Source: Crossaster papposus (Eukaryota > Echinodermata > Asteroidea > Velatida > Solasteridae). Taken from it: a stretch of DNA of 64,000 bases. This document shows, in pieces, positions 45,293 through 57,264 of the stretch. The stretch's first letter is position 1, and every line of letters begins with the position of its first letter. A program made the position numbers and the translations under genes. The notes below the pieces were generated by a model, which did no database searches, had not been told where the DNA came from, and saw only the letters and a list, made by a program, of their open reading frames with translations. The stretch is from NCBI GenBank assembly GCA_037893245.1, contig JBAIAA010000749.1, positions 620,001 through 684,000 on the forward strand, read 5' to 3'.

Positions 45293-45745
45293 AGATTTTT
45301 GTTACAACCAACAAAGCCAATTTACTCCAAAACTGGTTTTGCGTCTGGCGTATACGTGGTGCAACAAAACATTTGTTTTAAAAACCGTTAAAAATAACAG
45401 TTCTGAATCCTACCTAGGGGGCCGGGTTAGTAGAATTCTAGTCCGAAGCGTACACTGTCAGCGGTGTTTTCCATCCATCGTGATAGTCAGTCAAATCGAC
45501 TCTGAACCTGAATCTATAATTTTCTCTACTATTTTCTTGATAACCATGCAATGAAAAATTCCGGCAAAAAATTCCTCAGATCCATTTTGAGCCAGAAAGG
45601 TGTAATTCTTTTCATTAGGAAAAGCAAAAATAGATTTAAATCTAAGATCGAACCGACCCGGAGTGTAGACAAACCAGACAGTATTGCGACTATTATGTTG
45701 TTATTTTAGGGTATACGTATAAGTATGGGTGAAATTGAATTGCAG
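45293..45745. other. Intergenic
   Basis: Nothing recognised beyond short frames. Confidence 0.35.
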
Positions 45746-46141
45746 TTAAAGGTAGGATAGGCCTACACCATTTGCAAATATCGAACAAATTTCACTACCG
45801 CATTATTTGGAAAAATATCTTACTCATCTGAAAGTAAATAATGATTCTAGGCATCCAGCAAAATGATTGCGATAGATATCCTGAAATTATTCTGAAAAAT
45901 AGAATTTTATAAAGAAAAATTGGCAATCGCCGGACGGCGATCGCCAAAAAACACAAATAACATAAGAATAACTGCTCGACGCCGATTGAAAACAAACGCA
46001 GTTTTTCGTGCTTTTCTCGGCATCCATGATTGTAAAACTTCGGACAGGTCAGTTAAACGATATTTACTATGAAATACAACCCCAAAATCTACCTATTCGT
46101 GATAATTCAAGCAATTACCAAAGGCTGTATCCTACCTTTAA
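45746..46141 (-). mobile_element. MITE family D, copy 3 (complete)
   Basis: TTAAAGGTAGGATAGGCCTA at the left and a matching inverted CTACCTTTAA-type right end bound about 396 bp. It aligns in inverse orientation to 12817-13180, including GGCATCCAGCAAAATGATTG and ATATCCTGAAATTATTC. Confidence 0.85.
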
Positions 46142-47299
46142 GATGGAACAACAAACTCGCAACGCCCCCAAATTGTGCGTGACCTTAACAATGTGTCTTG
46201 AAGTGGGTACATTTTGTATGGTTTTTGTTGGTTTTGTATATACTTTGTTAGTTTGGGGATATATTTTAGGCTACTTCTTTGAAGTAAACTGTTTAATTAT
46301 TTAATTATTTTATTATTTAATTAACAAATAGTACTAATTATAAACCAACAAAGAGAAGACTTTTTAAATGTTCAAAAGATACTTTATTTTAATATTTGGA
46401 CACAGTGTGCATGTGGCAATAACAAGTTTGAGGTCGTCGATTTGACATCGAATATAGTCTAGAAACACAACATTTGTGGCCTAATTTATAAGGTATAAAC
46501 ATTTACTAAGCATTTACTCAGTTTAAGGTTGAATAAATAAAGGTTTAAGGTTTAAATTATGTCCATTCCCATTGCTCAACCGTAGAAATATATACTCATC
46601 AGAGTAAACAAAATATATTAGCTGTGCCCGTTTGACATTAATGTTTGACCTTCTTTCAAGGCGCAGAAATGATATCCCGAGTCTTCTTCCCCACTCTTTC
46701 CCCTATACTCCTTGATGAATGTGACTGATATTTACCACAGCAACCTACTCTCCAAGAATAAGAGCTCACCCTATGAGGGATACCCCAAGGCAAACCTCTT
46801 TCCTTTTTTATATATGGCAAATCGTTTGTAGTCTCATGCGGACCCCCTTCCCCGGATTCATACTTCTAGAGCCAATCCAACCCCCTCAAGTGAGTTCGAG
46901 TGTTATACACGTTGCCTTTTAGCGAATCCAGGTTGTATGTGCATGCAGTGCCATCTCCGTCTGTGTTTTGTAAGCGGTGATCTCAAATCGAGGCATTTAT
47001 CCGCTCTTCCCAAGAACAGATAAAGCAAATCATCAAACCTTTGGCTGTAGCGGTTTGTTGGAAAAAAAATGACTGCAAAAGTGCAGAACATACACAAATA
47101 TATGGTTTAGTGTGTATTTTGTATATCAATTATATGGTTTTGTAGCAACATGTAAACATGAGTGTGCTACAATACTTTACACCATTGCATACACATTTTC
47201 ATTGAAAATGTGATGCAGCTGATATTTTTAACCTGACACTTGCTGTTTAAAAGATAAGAATACTAGAAGTAAACAAAAAACTGATTTGAACTGTTATCA
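46142..47299. other. Intergenic, no gene
   Basis: AT-rich. A short ATTTAATTATT repeat lies near 46295-46325. Frames crossing it have no domain. Confidence 0.4.
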
Positions 47300-48120
47300 A
47301 CGAGTCGAAAAAAAAGATCCCATCGTGCACGCCCCATTAATCCGACAGAATGCTTCAAAATAAACACCCGGTGCTAGCGAATAAATACGATTGCAATAAT
47401 TGGTAAAGAGCCAAAAGGTTTTTTTCCCCTTCCTCTTCCTCCACATTTCTCTCTCTCTTTCTCTGTTTTCTGTCTCCTCCGTCTGACTATTGACAAGCCG
47501 GGGCCTAAGCCGACAATCAGCGGGTACCACCGGAGCAGATTGAACCGTCGTCCCGGCTCAAGTTTCGGGTCCGTTCAGCCTGGCACTCCGCTGATTTTTT
47601 CAGCTGCCTGAAGAGGTCCTTCAGAGAAGATTGCATTTAAACAGGCGCCCGTTCCCCTCCATTCTGCAGCGCAGACAGAAAAAAAGAGGAATAGAAAGAG
47701 GGAAAGATGAGGAAAGCGAAAACGAAAAAAAGTTCCAATCAAACTGGGAAAACTGCCTCTGCCCGTATGTTATTGTGCAAGTGATGGACTTAGGTTTAAG
47801 GCCGGCGCAATAATTTTCCAAGACGGATTGCCACCTTATACGCTCAGCCGTGCAGCACTTGAGAAAGATTGACAGGGGGTGCATCGAGCGGGCCTCACTG
47901 TCTATACTAGTTACAGTGTCCACTTTTTGTCGATTTATTTTAGGGAGGTAAACCGGCGAAGAACTGACAACAAAAGAGGCCAAGTGCTCGCAGACTATAC
48001 TCTCGAAGGAGAACTCATGAAGTAGGGATACTCGAACAACAATAATTAGAGTTGCGTCCGATCTCGCGGCTCGGATATTCTCCTTCTGCAAACTGTTTGG
48101 GTTCTTTTTAATCAAAGTTG
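47300..48120. promoter_or_regulatory. Candidate cis-regulatory block with three CAAGTG cores
   Basis: Unique CpG-containing interval. CAAGTG cores (the NK2 binding core) occur at 47778-47783, 47856-47861 (as CACTTG, within CACTTGA) and 47981-47986, that is three within about 210 bp, where chance predicts roughly one per 2 kb. A long minus-strand frame here has no recognised domain. Confidence 0.28.
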
Positions 48121-48870
48121 ACGGATGCTTCAGGTGGAGAGGGGAGCTGTGGGTATGCTATACACAGTGAAACCCGAACCATCTAAGATACAATACCAGC
48201 GAGACAAAATAGCAAGTCGTACAAATAGGACAGCGGACAAAATATACAATCCTATTAAAAACAATATTGTACTTCACGAGACACAAAATAAATTACATGT
48301 ACCAGAAAAACCCCAAGATGCATTAGAAAATACGATATAAGGCAATAATATTATATATTAAACAGAAATTAATGTGAATACAAGAAAGAAAAACATCGAA
48401 AGTAATAAGATTCTGTTTTTATTGTTATTTTTTTGTTTTTTATTTTTCTGGTAAAAATAACTAATAGGCCTACTTGAACACTTTCTTAGTCAAAATTGTT
48501 TGAGGATTTTTTTTAGAACCTCTCTATGGTTAGTGTCAATAGTTTTTATAAATTTCCATTAAATGTAAGCAATCTTGCAATCTCAGCTGTTTTTACGAGA
48601 ATGCGTCTAAAAGGTGAACCAAATGTTGAGTGTCACCGTCACGTGATATACAAAATGCTCCGAATTATTTTGAATATTGTATAGTATTTGAATATATTGG
48701 AAATGCAGTCTGGTTTCCGTTCCGTGAGTGCTGCTGCCCTTACCACTGAACTGTGGTTGGGTTTACGATGAGCACATAGTCATGATGTCATAAATATAGT
48801 TCATTTATGGTCACTATTTTGGAGCAAATCGCATCGAGTCATTTAGCACAGGAATTGATGAACGCCGAGT
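48121..48870. other. Intergenic, AT-rich
   Basis: Nothing recognised. Confidence 0.4.
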
Positions 48871-48879
48871 TTAATCATC

Positions 48880-49110
48880 GTAAGTGAAAACAGCTTAGCT
48901 GCAAAAACTGTATTTACATGCATGCTAAACATGTTTAGCAAGAAGACGGGTAGTGTTTAGCCATTAAACATATTGATGTTCAGGAATTGAACACGTGCGT
49001 TTAGCTTCTAAACATGTTTACAAACTGATAGCAAGAAAAGTGTATACTCGCTGAACACAGTTTAGTGTTCCCAACAAATAATGCAATGTTCATTATTAGT
49101 TATGCTTGTT
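48880..49110. repeat. Cluster of GCTAAACATGTTTAGC-type palindromes
   Basis: AAACATGTTTA, GTGTTTAGC and GTTTAG variants recur in both orientations across about 230 bp. It resembles the interior of the inverted-repeat-bounded arrays elsewhere, but clear outer ends were not found. Confidence 0.45.
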
Positions 49111-49142
49111 AGCGTAAGTTTTTAGGTAATAAGGAGACAGTG

Positions 49143-49344
49143 GCACTTAGGGAGACATTTCAGTGTCTCCCTAATTGTCTAGCTACCCTAAAAAACAATA
49201 TTTGGGAGTTATTTTTGTCCTAGAACGACAGATTTTGGTCTAAAAAGCATAAATCTCGAAGATCTTAGAGAAAAGGGTTAGGGTAAACAAGTTAGGACTG
49301 TTTTAAGTTTGTGTACATCTCTTTGGGATTGTCTCCCCAAGTGC
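49143..49344. repeat. Possible small inverted-repeat element
   Basis: GCACTTAGGGAGAC (49143-49156) and GTCTCCCCAAGTGC (49331-49344) are inverted with one mismatch. A similar GTCTCCCTAAT motif appears near 57199. Non-coding. Confidence 0.35.
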
Positions 49345-49889
49345 CTATTTGGAAGTATGTTAATTATTGTTCAGCATACACATTTGCTATTGTTAAGCCC
49401 AAGTATGATTGTTTGTAACAAATTTACGATTCTATTTCTGCTCTTGGACACGATTCTGAAGAGATGCAATCCACCGAGTAGTATATTTTTTGCCTCTTTC
49501 TCTTTCAATGCCGTTGTTTCTCCTGCTGTTTCCGGCCAGTTATAGGCACCCTTCTATCGGGCTGAAGTGATGCTTCCGTCGAGGGGAAGTCAGCCGCGCC
49601 AGGCCCGGTGAAGCCTGGACTGTAGCCTGCACCTCTCGGTATTTGAACCCGGCTGCCGTGCGCTCGCTGGACCGGTTTACGTAAACGTGGATTATTATAC
49701 AATCGATCTGGTCTGGTGTGTGCTATTATGGAAGATATTAATTCATATTGTAAGTCACCCAGTCGCCTTGCTGGTGATGTAAAAAGGGTGCCAGAGGCGA
49801 AGTTGAAGATACAGAAGACTATGACTAAAACACCTCGGCGGGTCCTCGGTAAAGAGTGGTCATTTCAGTATTCTGGAATAGATGCACAA
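49345..49889. other. Intergenic; GC-richer patch at 49550-49680
   Basis: The patch contains a TTTGAACCC string but no tRNA-like fold I would defend. Nothing else was recognised. Confidence 0.3.
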
Positions 49890-50003
49890 CAGGCGCGGTT
49901 CTAGAGCCAATATTTTAGGGGGCTATACCCTTCGCACTTGACGTCAACTTCTAACTTTCGCAGATCCAGTATACGTTATTTCCAGAATGTAGAACCGCCC
50001 CTG
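49890..50003. mobile_element. Possible hAT-like MITE (114 bp)
   Basis: Ends CAGGCGCGGTTCTAG and TGTAGAACCGCCCCTG are inverted; CAGGGGCGG-type termini are common in hAT elements. No 8-bp target duplication was found, so the assignment is tentative. Confidence 0.45.
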
Positions 50004-51219
50004 GTATAAAGTGGATGTTTATCAGTCGTCTTTGGGTTCTTTATACGAACTCATAACATCGGTGGTTTGCAAAATATAGAAAAAGTGGCATTTCAAAGGA
50101 GCATTCAAGCCGAGAATGTGAAGTGTTCCCATTGACCGCTGGAATTAAACAAAGGAAAGCTTCCCGGTGTCGCAGCGCTGATACCGTTTGCTTGGTTTCG
50201 CATATTGCCGTTTTTCATATCAAAAACAAACTGCGTGAATTTTTTTTTTAACTGGTATTGTTTTTTTAAACTATTATGTTGGGTGACTCATAATCACTCC
50301 CATATTCACCCTCATATTCAACTTATACGTGGAGTTTCCTAACGTGAATGTTTTTTCTCGACTGTTTTTTCTCGACTCTCATGCAGTGTTGCAAACAATA
50401 TCTTTGACTAACTTCAAATTTATTCAGATCAATACTGGTGCATTAACCTTAACAATGCTTGCTGTGAACATTATAGTGTCGTAATCTTCGGGAACAATAG
50501 TGTATGTGAACATTTAGTCCGAAATATATAAAAAACGGCGACGTCCGGAAATTGGGCACACATTCCGATAAACCATTATTACCTTCGCTAGAGAGGTTTG
50601 TTAGACAATTATTTTCTTTTTTGAAGGGCGCATTAAACAAAATCACTGTGCATCGTCCAATTAAATCAAACATAATTAGCGTATAGATTAATAAGTCAGC
50701 GGATTTGTTTTCTTTCCTAACACCTTCAAGCTTAATGCAATTTTTTTAATTGTGTCTTTTGAAATGCATATGCTGAACTAGGCGGCATATATTTATATTC
50801 ATGATAAATAAGTGCAGTTATTAATAACAATTGTCGCTTTTCTTGTAAATAGATTTTCTGTATATAGGTCATTATGGTGTTAGGCCTCGTACGATGCATT
50901 TGGTTTTTTTTGTTAGATTCTAGCATTCTGGCCTTACAATATTCATTTTGCCATGAAGAGAAATTATTTTAAAGTACACGTAAGATAAAAAGCATACGAG
51001 TCACCCGAACGGACAAAATAATATAGGATTTCCACATCGTGCACTGATCTTTGGGTCATTATGTGAGGTTTTCAAAAAGAATTGTTCCTTCACGTCAAAG
51101 TTTTCGTGAGATGACTGCTAACAATATCTGCTACCATTGCAGAGAGGTGCGTACATTATGCATGTGCCCAAGGTTATATTAATATAGTTTACTCTTTACA
51201 ATTTACTGGAGATCGAAGA
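50004..51219. other. Intergenic, AT-rich
   Basis: Nothing recognised. Confidence 0.4.
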
Positions 51220-51900
51220 GCATAAACAACCGGCCAATTCAACGCTCCAAGCGGCAGCACCTCAACATTCTACCCGGGCAACGATTTAAGCGACTCGATG
51301 AAAATTCATGTTGCAATTTACCCTCTCCGCACAAGTTGAATTCTGATGGAGTGGCCTCGCGAGTGTATAGCGCTGCATTATGCAACGAAACTCGAATCAT
51401 ATAAACAACAGAGCGTATGTCGCGCTCTATTAATGGAAGAAGGGAAAAAAAGAAATCTCGCCCGATCGCGAGTTGTCGCATAGCAGGGAATTACATACCC
51501 GACGGGTTTTGGAATCTGAACTACCGTCCCCTTGGTAACCGCTCTCGGCATTTGCCAATCATTGTGTCCCTCGCTGTATGGCCCCCATCTAAAAAAATAA
51601 CAGAAATAAGGGCAGAAATCTCGCCTTTCCGCGCGCAGCGGCGGTGACGTGCGCGGCGCGGGGATAGCTGAGGGTACTCCAGAAACGCAGATGGTCGGCC
51701 AACGGCTGGCATATGCAAACACATGGTGAGATATTGAAGGTATCAGTCCAACACGCGTGTTATTGGCCGGTTTCCCTCTGCTTTCTTGTTTAATCCTCGC
51801 TGGGTGATACCTGATTACCGGGCGGTGGGACGCGTGCGCTAAAAGTTTCCCTTTCTAGCCCCGGGGAGGGGGTTGTTTAGGGGTAAACTTTGAGAGCTGT
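51220..51900. promoter_or_regulatory. Candidate CpG-island-like regulatory block
   Basis: Unique, with a CpG-dense core at 51620-51665 (CGCGCGCAGCGGCGGTGACG) and open frames on both strands without domains. CCTTGGTAACC at 51531-51541 resembles an RFX X-box half-site. It could be a promoter of an unannotated transcript or an enhancer. Confidence 0.25.
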
Positions 51901-52091
51901 TTCGGCATTGAAAAAACAAACTGGTATAGCCCTGCCTATACATTAATGGATATTGCAATTCATTATCTCTTCAGAAAGACCTTTTTTGTTTATTAAATCG
52001 TTTTGTTTTGTTAAGAACCGTCACCACAAGGATGAAAATCCTCAGCCTGAGATTGGTATGTGAGTGGGACCCTACGATTTGAAACTACCAG
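51901..52091. other. Intergenic
   Basis: Nothing recognised. Confidence 0.35.
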
Positions 52092-52290
52092 GCTAATGAC
52101 ATGGCCCGGATGTCACGGTGTTCGGCTCATGTGCGATGGTGCATGGGTTCGAACCCAGCCAGGAACATGGTGTTTGTGCCCTTGGGCAAGACACTTAACT
52201 ACAATTGCCTCTCTCCACCCAGGAGTATAAATGGGTATAAATTATTAGTCGAGGCCGATTGAGCGCCTATATATCGGCAGCTGCGTGATC
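52092..52290 (+). repeat. tRNA-headed SINE (second family)
   Basis: B-box-like GGTTCGAAC at 52146-52154, followed by the body typical of widespread marine-animal SINEs (GTGCCCTTGGGCAAGACACT, then TTGCCTCTCTCCACCCAGG). The 3' part includes GAGCGCCTATATA. It is different in sequence from the SINE at 2150 and 41497. Confidence 0.75.
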
Positions 52291-52378
52291 CATGGGCCGA
52301 TGAACAAAGTTATAATATTAAATTCAATCAATCTCTGGCTGCATGTGCTCCGTGGTCATAGAGTCGTGCGACAGCTGT

Positions 52379-52403
52379 CTATATGTACATGTACATGTAC
52401 ATG
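52379..52403. repeat. Short TGTACA microsatellite
   Basis: ATGTACATGTACATGTACAT, about four hexamer units. Confidence 0.85.
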
Positions 52404-53468
52404 CCATCAACTCGACCACGTTGTAGCCGCATCCTTTGCAATTCGGGCGATTCACAATGCAGTGCGCCACCAAGCGTTTGACTCAAAACAGCCACTTTTA
52501 AACTTTACGGTCGACTCCTTCCGTACACCATACTGTAGTGAAATATCTATTCTTCATTGTTCACGGCGAGGTACAACACATACATAAATGTATCCGGAAG
52601 CGTCGTTGATTAAAACATTGTTATTTGCAGAAAAAAATTGGAACTTTAATCGTACGCATCCAAAAAGACGTAAAAACTGATGAGTTCATGCAAAATGAAT
52701 ACCGTTTTTCAAACTGATGCCGACTTTTTCCCATGATGCACTGCGGGTATAGCAGGATTTGCGCCTCCAACGGCAGCTTCTAGGTATTGTGAATCGTTCG
52801 AATTCAGCTGCGGGTAAAGATGATTAGCCCCATAATTATTATATAACCTTAGTATAAAATAAACCTAAGTGTGACGTCAGTTGTCATCGTACTTGCTCCA
52901 CACATTGACTTTAGTCGACTGAAACAAATGGTTGAACAACTTTTGTGTGGAGTCAATAGACCTGAGATGTAATGACGTCGTGGATTTGTTTACATACTGC
53001 AGCGCTTTCCTATATGGGAGCGAACGTCGGGACGCCAGACGACGTAAGGACAAAGTTTGGTCACTCTATTTAATATTACAGATCAAATTTGTCTAAGATG
53101 AATTGATCTTCGAGAGTTCGTGAATTTGAAAAAAAATATGTAAAAAATGACTGGGAAAACCTACGCTATTGCTTCCGTATTCCAAAAGGTCTCTTTATTA
53201 CTGTAACGCACATTGCTCCGCTTCAATGAACAATTTGAAAGAAACCAATCAGAAAGAAAATTGAGAAAACATTTGGCCTATGAAACACTTGCGTTGTTTT
53301 TTAATTATTTATAGATCTAATACATACAAGTCATTCAAATTTGGTGGTCCGGCGGACCAGTAACCGACAAACGCGTCGGTAAAACCCGTATAATATCGAT
53401 TACCGTATAAACGTAAATACTTCAACTTCCCTCGGACCACAAATGATAAATTTATTTCTGCAATCTAT
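52404..53468. other. Intergenic, unique
   Basis: A TGGTCCGGCGGACCA palindrome lies near 53346, with a related CGGACCACAAATG inverted string near 53434, suggesting a small eroded foldback. No gene recognised. Confidence 0.35.
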
Positions 53469-53547
53469 GCCGTTTTCAAAACCCCAGCTTAGGGTCGGTA
53501 TCCGCCTCCATCGCTATTGCTTAACGAAGCTGGGGTTTAGAAAAAAG
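53469..53547. mobile_element. Small palindromic element, copy 1
   Basis: GCCGTTTTCAAAACCCCAGC left and GCTGGGGTTTAGAAAA right are inverted. A related copy lies at 62888-62996. Confidence 0.6.
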
Positions 53548-53614
53548 TCCCAAGTACAGAGCTAGCTAAACACTAACCATAATGCGCATGCACCAGTTAG
53601 TTTTCATATTTTAC

Positions 53615-53753
53615 GTACACACTTAAAACTGATGAATTCAACATTCAATATGTAGAATTCATCAGTTTAGTGGTTGAAATTCCAACTTTTAAAGAGCAGT
53701 CATTGACCGCACACTTATAACGCTGATTCAACACTTTAATTTTAAGCGTGTAC
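53615..53753. mobile_element. Small inverted-repeat element (139 bp)
   Basis: GTACACACTTAAAA (53615-53628) and TTTTAAGCGTGTAC (53740-53753) are inverted with one mismatch. The interior has GATGAATTC/GAATTCATC inverted motifs. Confidence 0.6.
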
Positions 53754-53754
53754 T

Positions 53755-53830
53755 TCCCCCCCAACCCCCCCCCCCCCCCAAAAAAAAAAAAAAACACACA
53801 CAAAAAAACCACAAAAAAACCAAAAAAACT
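53755..53830. repeat. C-rich then A-rich low-complexity tract
   Basis: Runs of C (up to 15) followed by A runs and CA/CAAAA repeats. Confidence 0.9.
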
Positions 53831-54165
53831 TCGGTTCCCGTTGTCTTGCTCTTTTACCCCGTCCTCGGCCGGTTAGTGTTCACTAAAGCACCCTTTTAAA
53901 CTCCGGCAAACCTTTGAATTGATCCAAAAAATAAGCAGGCCCTTTTTTGACATACTTGCGAGGTAAAGTAAAACCATATAGCACAGTTCCGGTGAATGTC
54001 AATAGCCTGTCGATAATCTACGGCGTCGGTCAATGGAAAATGTCCGGTTGTCATTTTGAGTATTTCAAAGACCAACATTTTGGACCTTCCCGATGCCAGT
54101 TATTGATTACGATACTCGCGTCAACAGAAATATAAGCTATTTTCGTCGCCAGTAACTTAACCTCA
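53831..54165. other. Intergenic
   Basis: Nothing recognised. Confidence 0.35.
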
Positions 54166-54169
54166 AGTT

Positions 54170-54440
54170 CATCTCACTTCCCTTTCGCAAACATTACTCT
54201 ATAACGTTAAATTAACTAACCATGCTAACCTTTGACCACTAGATTTTGCAGCATTTTAAAATAAACCACATTTAACCAACATCGCTTACCTTCTAAAAAT
54301 GTACGTTGTTATGTAACCACCGTTTAACAATAACCTCGCTAATATATTCTAAACAATGATTTACATAACCACTGTTAACCTCTTTAATCTACTAAAACTA
54401 AAGCGTTGCCTTAAGTAACTTGTTCAATTAACTAAACAGG
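54170..54440. repeat. Cluster of GTTAAC/CTAACC-type motifs
   Basis: AACTAACCATGCTAACC, CACATTTAACCAACATC, AACCACTGTTAACC and similar variants recur at irregular spacing. It resembles the motif arrays at 14930 and 48880. No outer inverted ends found. Confidence 0.35.
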
Positions 54441-54739
54441 TCAAAAGAAATAAGTCCCCCCTGGGAAATTTGCATTTTTCTGGAAGACAGTTCGTCTCCT
54501 TAACCTGTTACAAAAATGTAAAATGTAGTCTGAAATGTTACACATTTATTGTGCAATAAGGTTTCACCCAACAGTTAACCTTCGCCTTGAAATGCTGCCA
54601 TTTATTAAATGTGATGACCAATAAAAAATGACACTTTCTTGCATAGGGATTGAACAAATGGAGAAAATTATGTTTTTACAGAATTTTGTTATATTCTTTC
54701 CTCACTTCAATTAATTTTCCTAAAGTGTACAAAATGTAC

Positions 54740-56189
54740 GTTTTGAACACCCTCAATGTGTCTGATAATTCTGGTAGGAAAATACAAATCAATGTATTGG
54801 CTCACCATTTGATATACAAAAACATCAGCCTTGGGCTGACACGAACTAAAACTAGTTACTTCATGCCAAGTTTGGTCTTGTATCTAGTTTGCAAAAGATC
54901 GTACACTCGAGTCTTGCATTAGTCTGAAAGCTGTTGATTTGCTGAAATGATTAGGTTTAGAAGAACAATCAGGTACCCAAAGTATACAGTTAGGATCACT
55001 CTTCCCCACAGGTGGTAAAATCAAGAGATTATTATATTGATTAGCAAAATTGGTGATAATCAAGTCCAATACAGCATTGTCTCTCGTTGGTTCAGATACA
55101 ACCTGTTTCAGAATGTTTCCATTGCAAATAGGGGTAATGTCAAATTGATTAAAATCCCCTATGGTGACTAGGCCATTATTTGACCTACAAGTCAATAGCT
55201 GGTCCATTACAGTGTTGATGTGCTACAGCAATAGGTCAATGTGAGGAGGAGAGTCCGGAGCAATATAAACTGCAAGGAAGGCAATCGCAGTGGCACTCCT
55301 CAGTAGTTTGGGGTGATGTGCAAACAGCCATTCACCCTCGATTTCTGGTGGAACTGTGATGCATTGGATGGGTGAAGCTATAAAGCTGTCCTTAACATAA
55401 ACAAGTACTCCTCCAACTCTGATAGGTCTGCACGTACTGAAGGCCCATGCCCATATACCCATCTAGCGCATATTGTTCAGGGGCAGTGCTTGTTGAAACC
55501 CAAGATTCAGTTATCACTGCTATATCAATCTGGTTAGTGTGAAGCACAATCCCATCTTCACCTAATTTGTTCAACACCGTCGACCGGGCGTCGGTTAGCA
55601 GAAAGCGAGGCATACTGAATTGTGATCCAGGATGTTTTGTAGGCTTGTAGGTCTATATAAACTAGGTTTGGTAACAGCATCCGTGGTCTGGGCGAAAACA
55701 AATGTTGCGTTTTCTCTGGTCCTCTTCTTCCAGTTATTGCTTGGATCATGGATTATTTGGATGTGTTGTCTCGATTGGTTGCGATGGTCAAACATGTACC
55801 GGTAGCATACTATCATGCCACCGTCTTACCTGTCTACCTGCTCTCTCCCCTCTGCGTTTGCAAAACCCATTATGTTTGATCTCATTAAACTGTTGTGGGT
55901 GCAAACGATAGCATGATCGCAAACTCAGGAGCTGTTGCAGTGAATATGTAATTCTGGGTTCAACTCCACCACCACCACCACCGGCGCCAGACAGGATTGA
56001 TAAAACGCCCTCATGACATGTGGTCTGATTGGGGAGTTCACTCAACGAAGGGTCCTGCAGTCCTACTGACACAGGATTAGTTTCTACATCTTTGAAGATA
56101 TCCCTTGGTGGTTCATAACTTGGTACAAAAATAGAAATTGCACCATGTTTCGTCCATTTCAACAACGCACATTTTGGTGAGACTGGCAT
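54740..56189 (-). pseudogene. Decayed CR1/L2-like non-LTR retrotransposon, N-terminal and endonuclease region
   Basis: On the minus strand, in order: an N-terminal stretch with a 2A-like DVETNP string (about 56073-56090) and a YSLQQLLSLR...KRRG segment typical of these elements; then the apurinic-type endonuclease domain in pieces (ITESWV at about 55509; GGVLVYVKDSF at about 55400; IGDFNQFDI at about 55150; EPTRDNAVLDLIITNF at about 55060); then the linker (DSSVRSF, TWHEV, IDLYFP). The pieces lie in alternating frames (at least three frameshifts), with an in-frame stop at 55223 and another at 54884. The reverse-transcriptase domain is absent. It is a dead fragment. Unusually it retains the 5' side, whereas 5' truncation is the norm, so the 3' side was probably lost by deletion. 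Confidence 0.85.
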
Positions 56190-56842
56190 CTAATTACGCC
56201 GTTATGCAGAAGGACTCACCCGCAACAATAAAGCCGATTCTGTAGTTTTCCTATCAGCCATTACAGACGATGGTTTCCAGTCAATAGAGATGGGTAAAAT
56301 CGTTTTAAAAAATGTAGTACTGACTGGTGTCTCACGAAGACAAGGAGATTACATGTTATAATGGTCGCTGCAATATGAAAGGGTGTGGCAGCCATGTAAT
56401 AGAAGATCACGTCGGTCGACAGGCAAAACCTGACGATAAATACACAGTTTTGGTAGAAACCTTGGCACTCAAAATCAACATGTAGACAAGTCCAGACATC
56501 AACAAGTACAAACGTACGACACAAATCAAATAAAACGACATACAAAAGGCGATGATATGGGATTGAAATCAAGAGCTCAGGCAGACAAAATATACACAGG
56601 TATAGCTCCTTTCAGCAGCGCCCTCAATATATTTAAACGCGTATTTACTGTTGAAAGGATGACGGAATATGAATCGTTTGTAACCTGGTACCAACATTCA
56701 ACAAACGTTGACAAATTAACCCCTAAATTCACAGAAGCATGTAACATGGAATATATAATATGTTATAAGACAGCGTATAAATAAACGAATTGACAACATC
56801 AACAAAACTAACTTTAAGTAAACTTACATTTTACGTTAACAA
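56190..56842. other. Intergenic
   Basis: No host gene recognised. Confidence 0.35.
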
Positions 56843-56956
56843 TTAAAGGTAAAATACACCATTTGCAGATATCGAAAATATTTACTACTAAATTATTAAG
56901 AAATATCGTACTAATTCGAAAGTAAACAATGATTCTAGGCATCCAGCAAAATGATT
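56843..56956 (-). mobile_element. MITE family D fragment (one end only)
   Basis: TTAAAGGTAAAATACACCAT followed by TTTGCAGATATCGAAAATAT and GGCATCCAGCAAAATGATT matches one end of the element at 45746-46141. The rest is missing. Confidence 0.75.
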
Positions 56957-57264
56957 CCAAACTTTTCAAAATGTATGACAAAAGTAGTCTGGTGCCTTTT
57001 TATTAAAAAAGTTGTAAACATAATTCAACTCGAGCTGTGTAACAGGATTATTGACACTCAACATGCCCAGCTTGCCCAATTATGTTTGACCAATGTGTGG
57101 TCTAGAATCATAGGCGTAGACAGTCTGTATAGCTCTTGACAGTAAAATGTTGCCTCTAAATGGGAGCTGTGACATATTAAGGGATACATTGAAAATGTCT
57201 CCCTAATAAATTAATCATTACGCTAAAGTGTCTCCCCTAGAGTAATTGGTATTACTCTGTGTTC
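56957..57264. other. Intergenic
   Basis: A GTCTCCCTAAT motif near 57199 resembles 49170. Nothing else recognised. Confidence 0.3.

Noticed and set aside
47621..48115. 164-codon minus-strand open frame
   Set aside because: Composition is random-like with low-complexity Ser/Phe stretches; no domain or splice context. Treated as part of a candidate regulatory block.
52140..52160. tRNA gene suggested by GGTTCGAAC
   Set aside because: No full cloverleaf; it is followed by a well-known SINE-type body.
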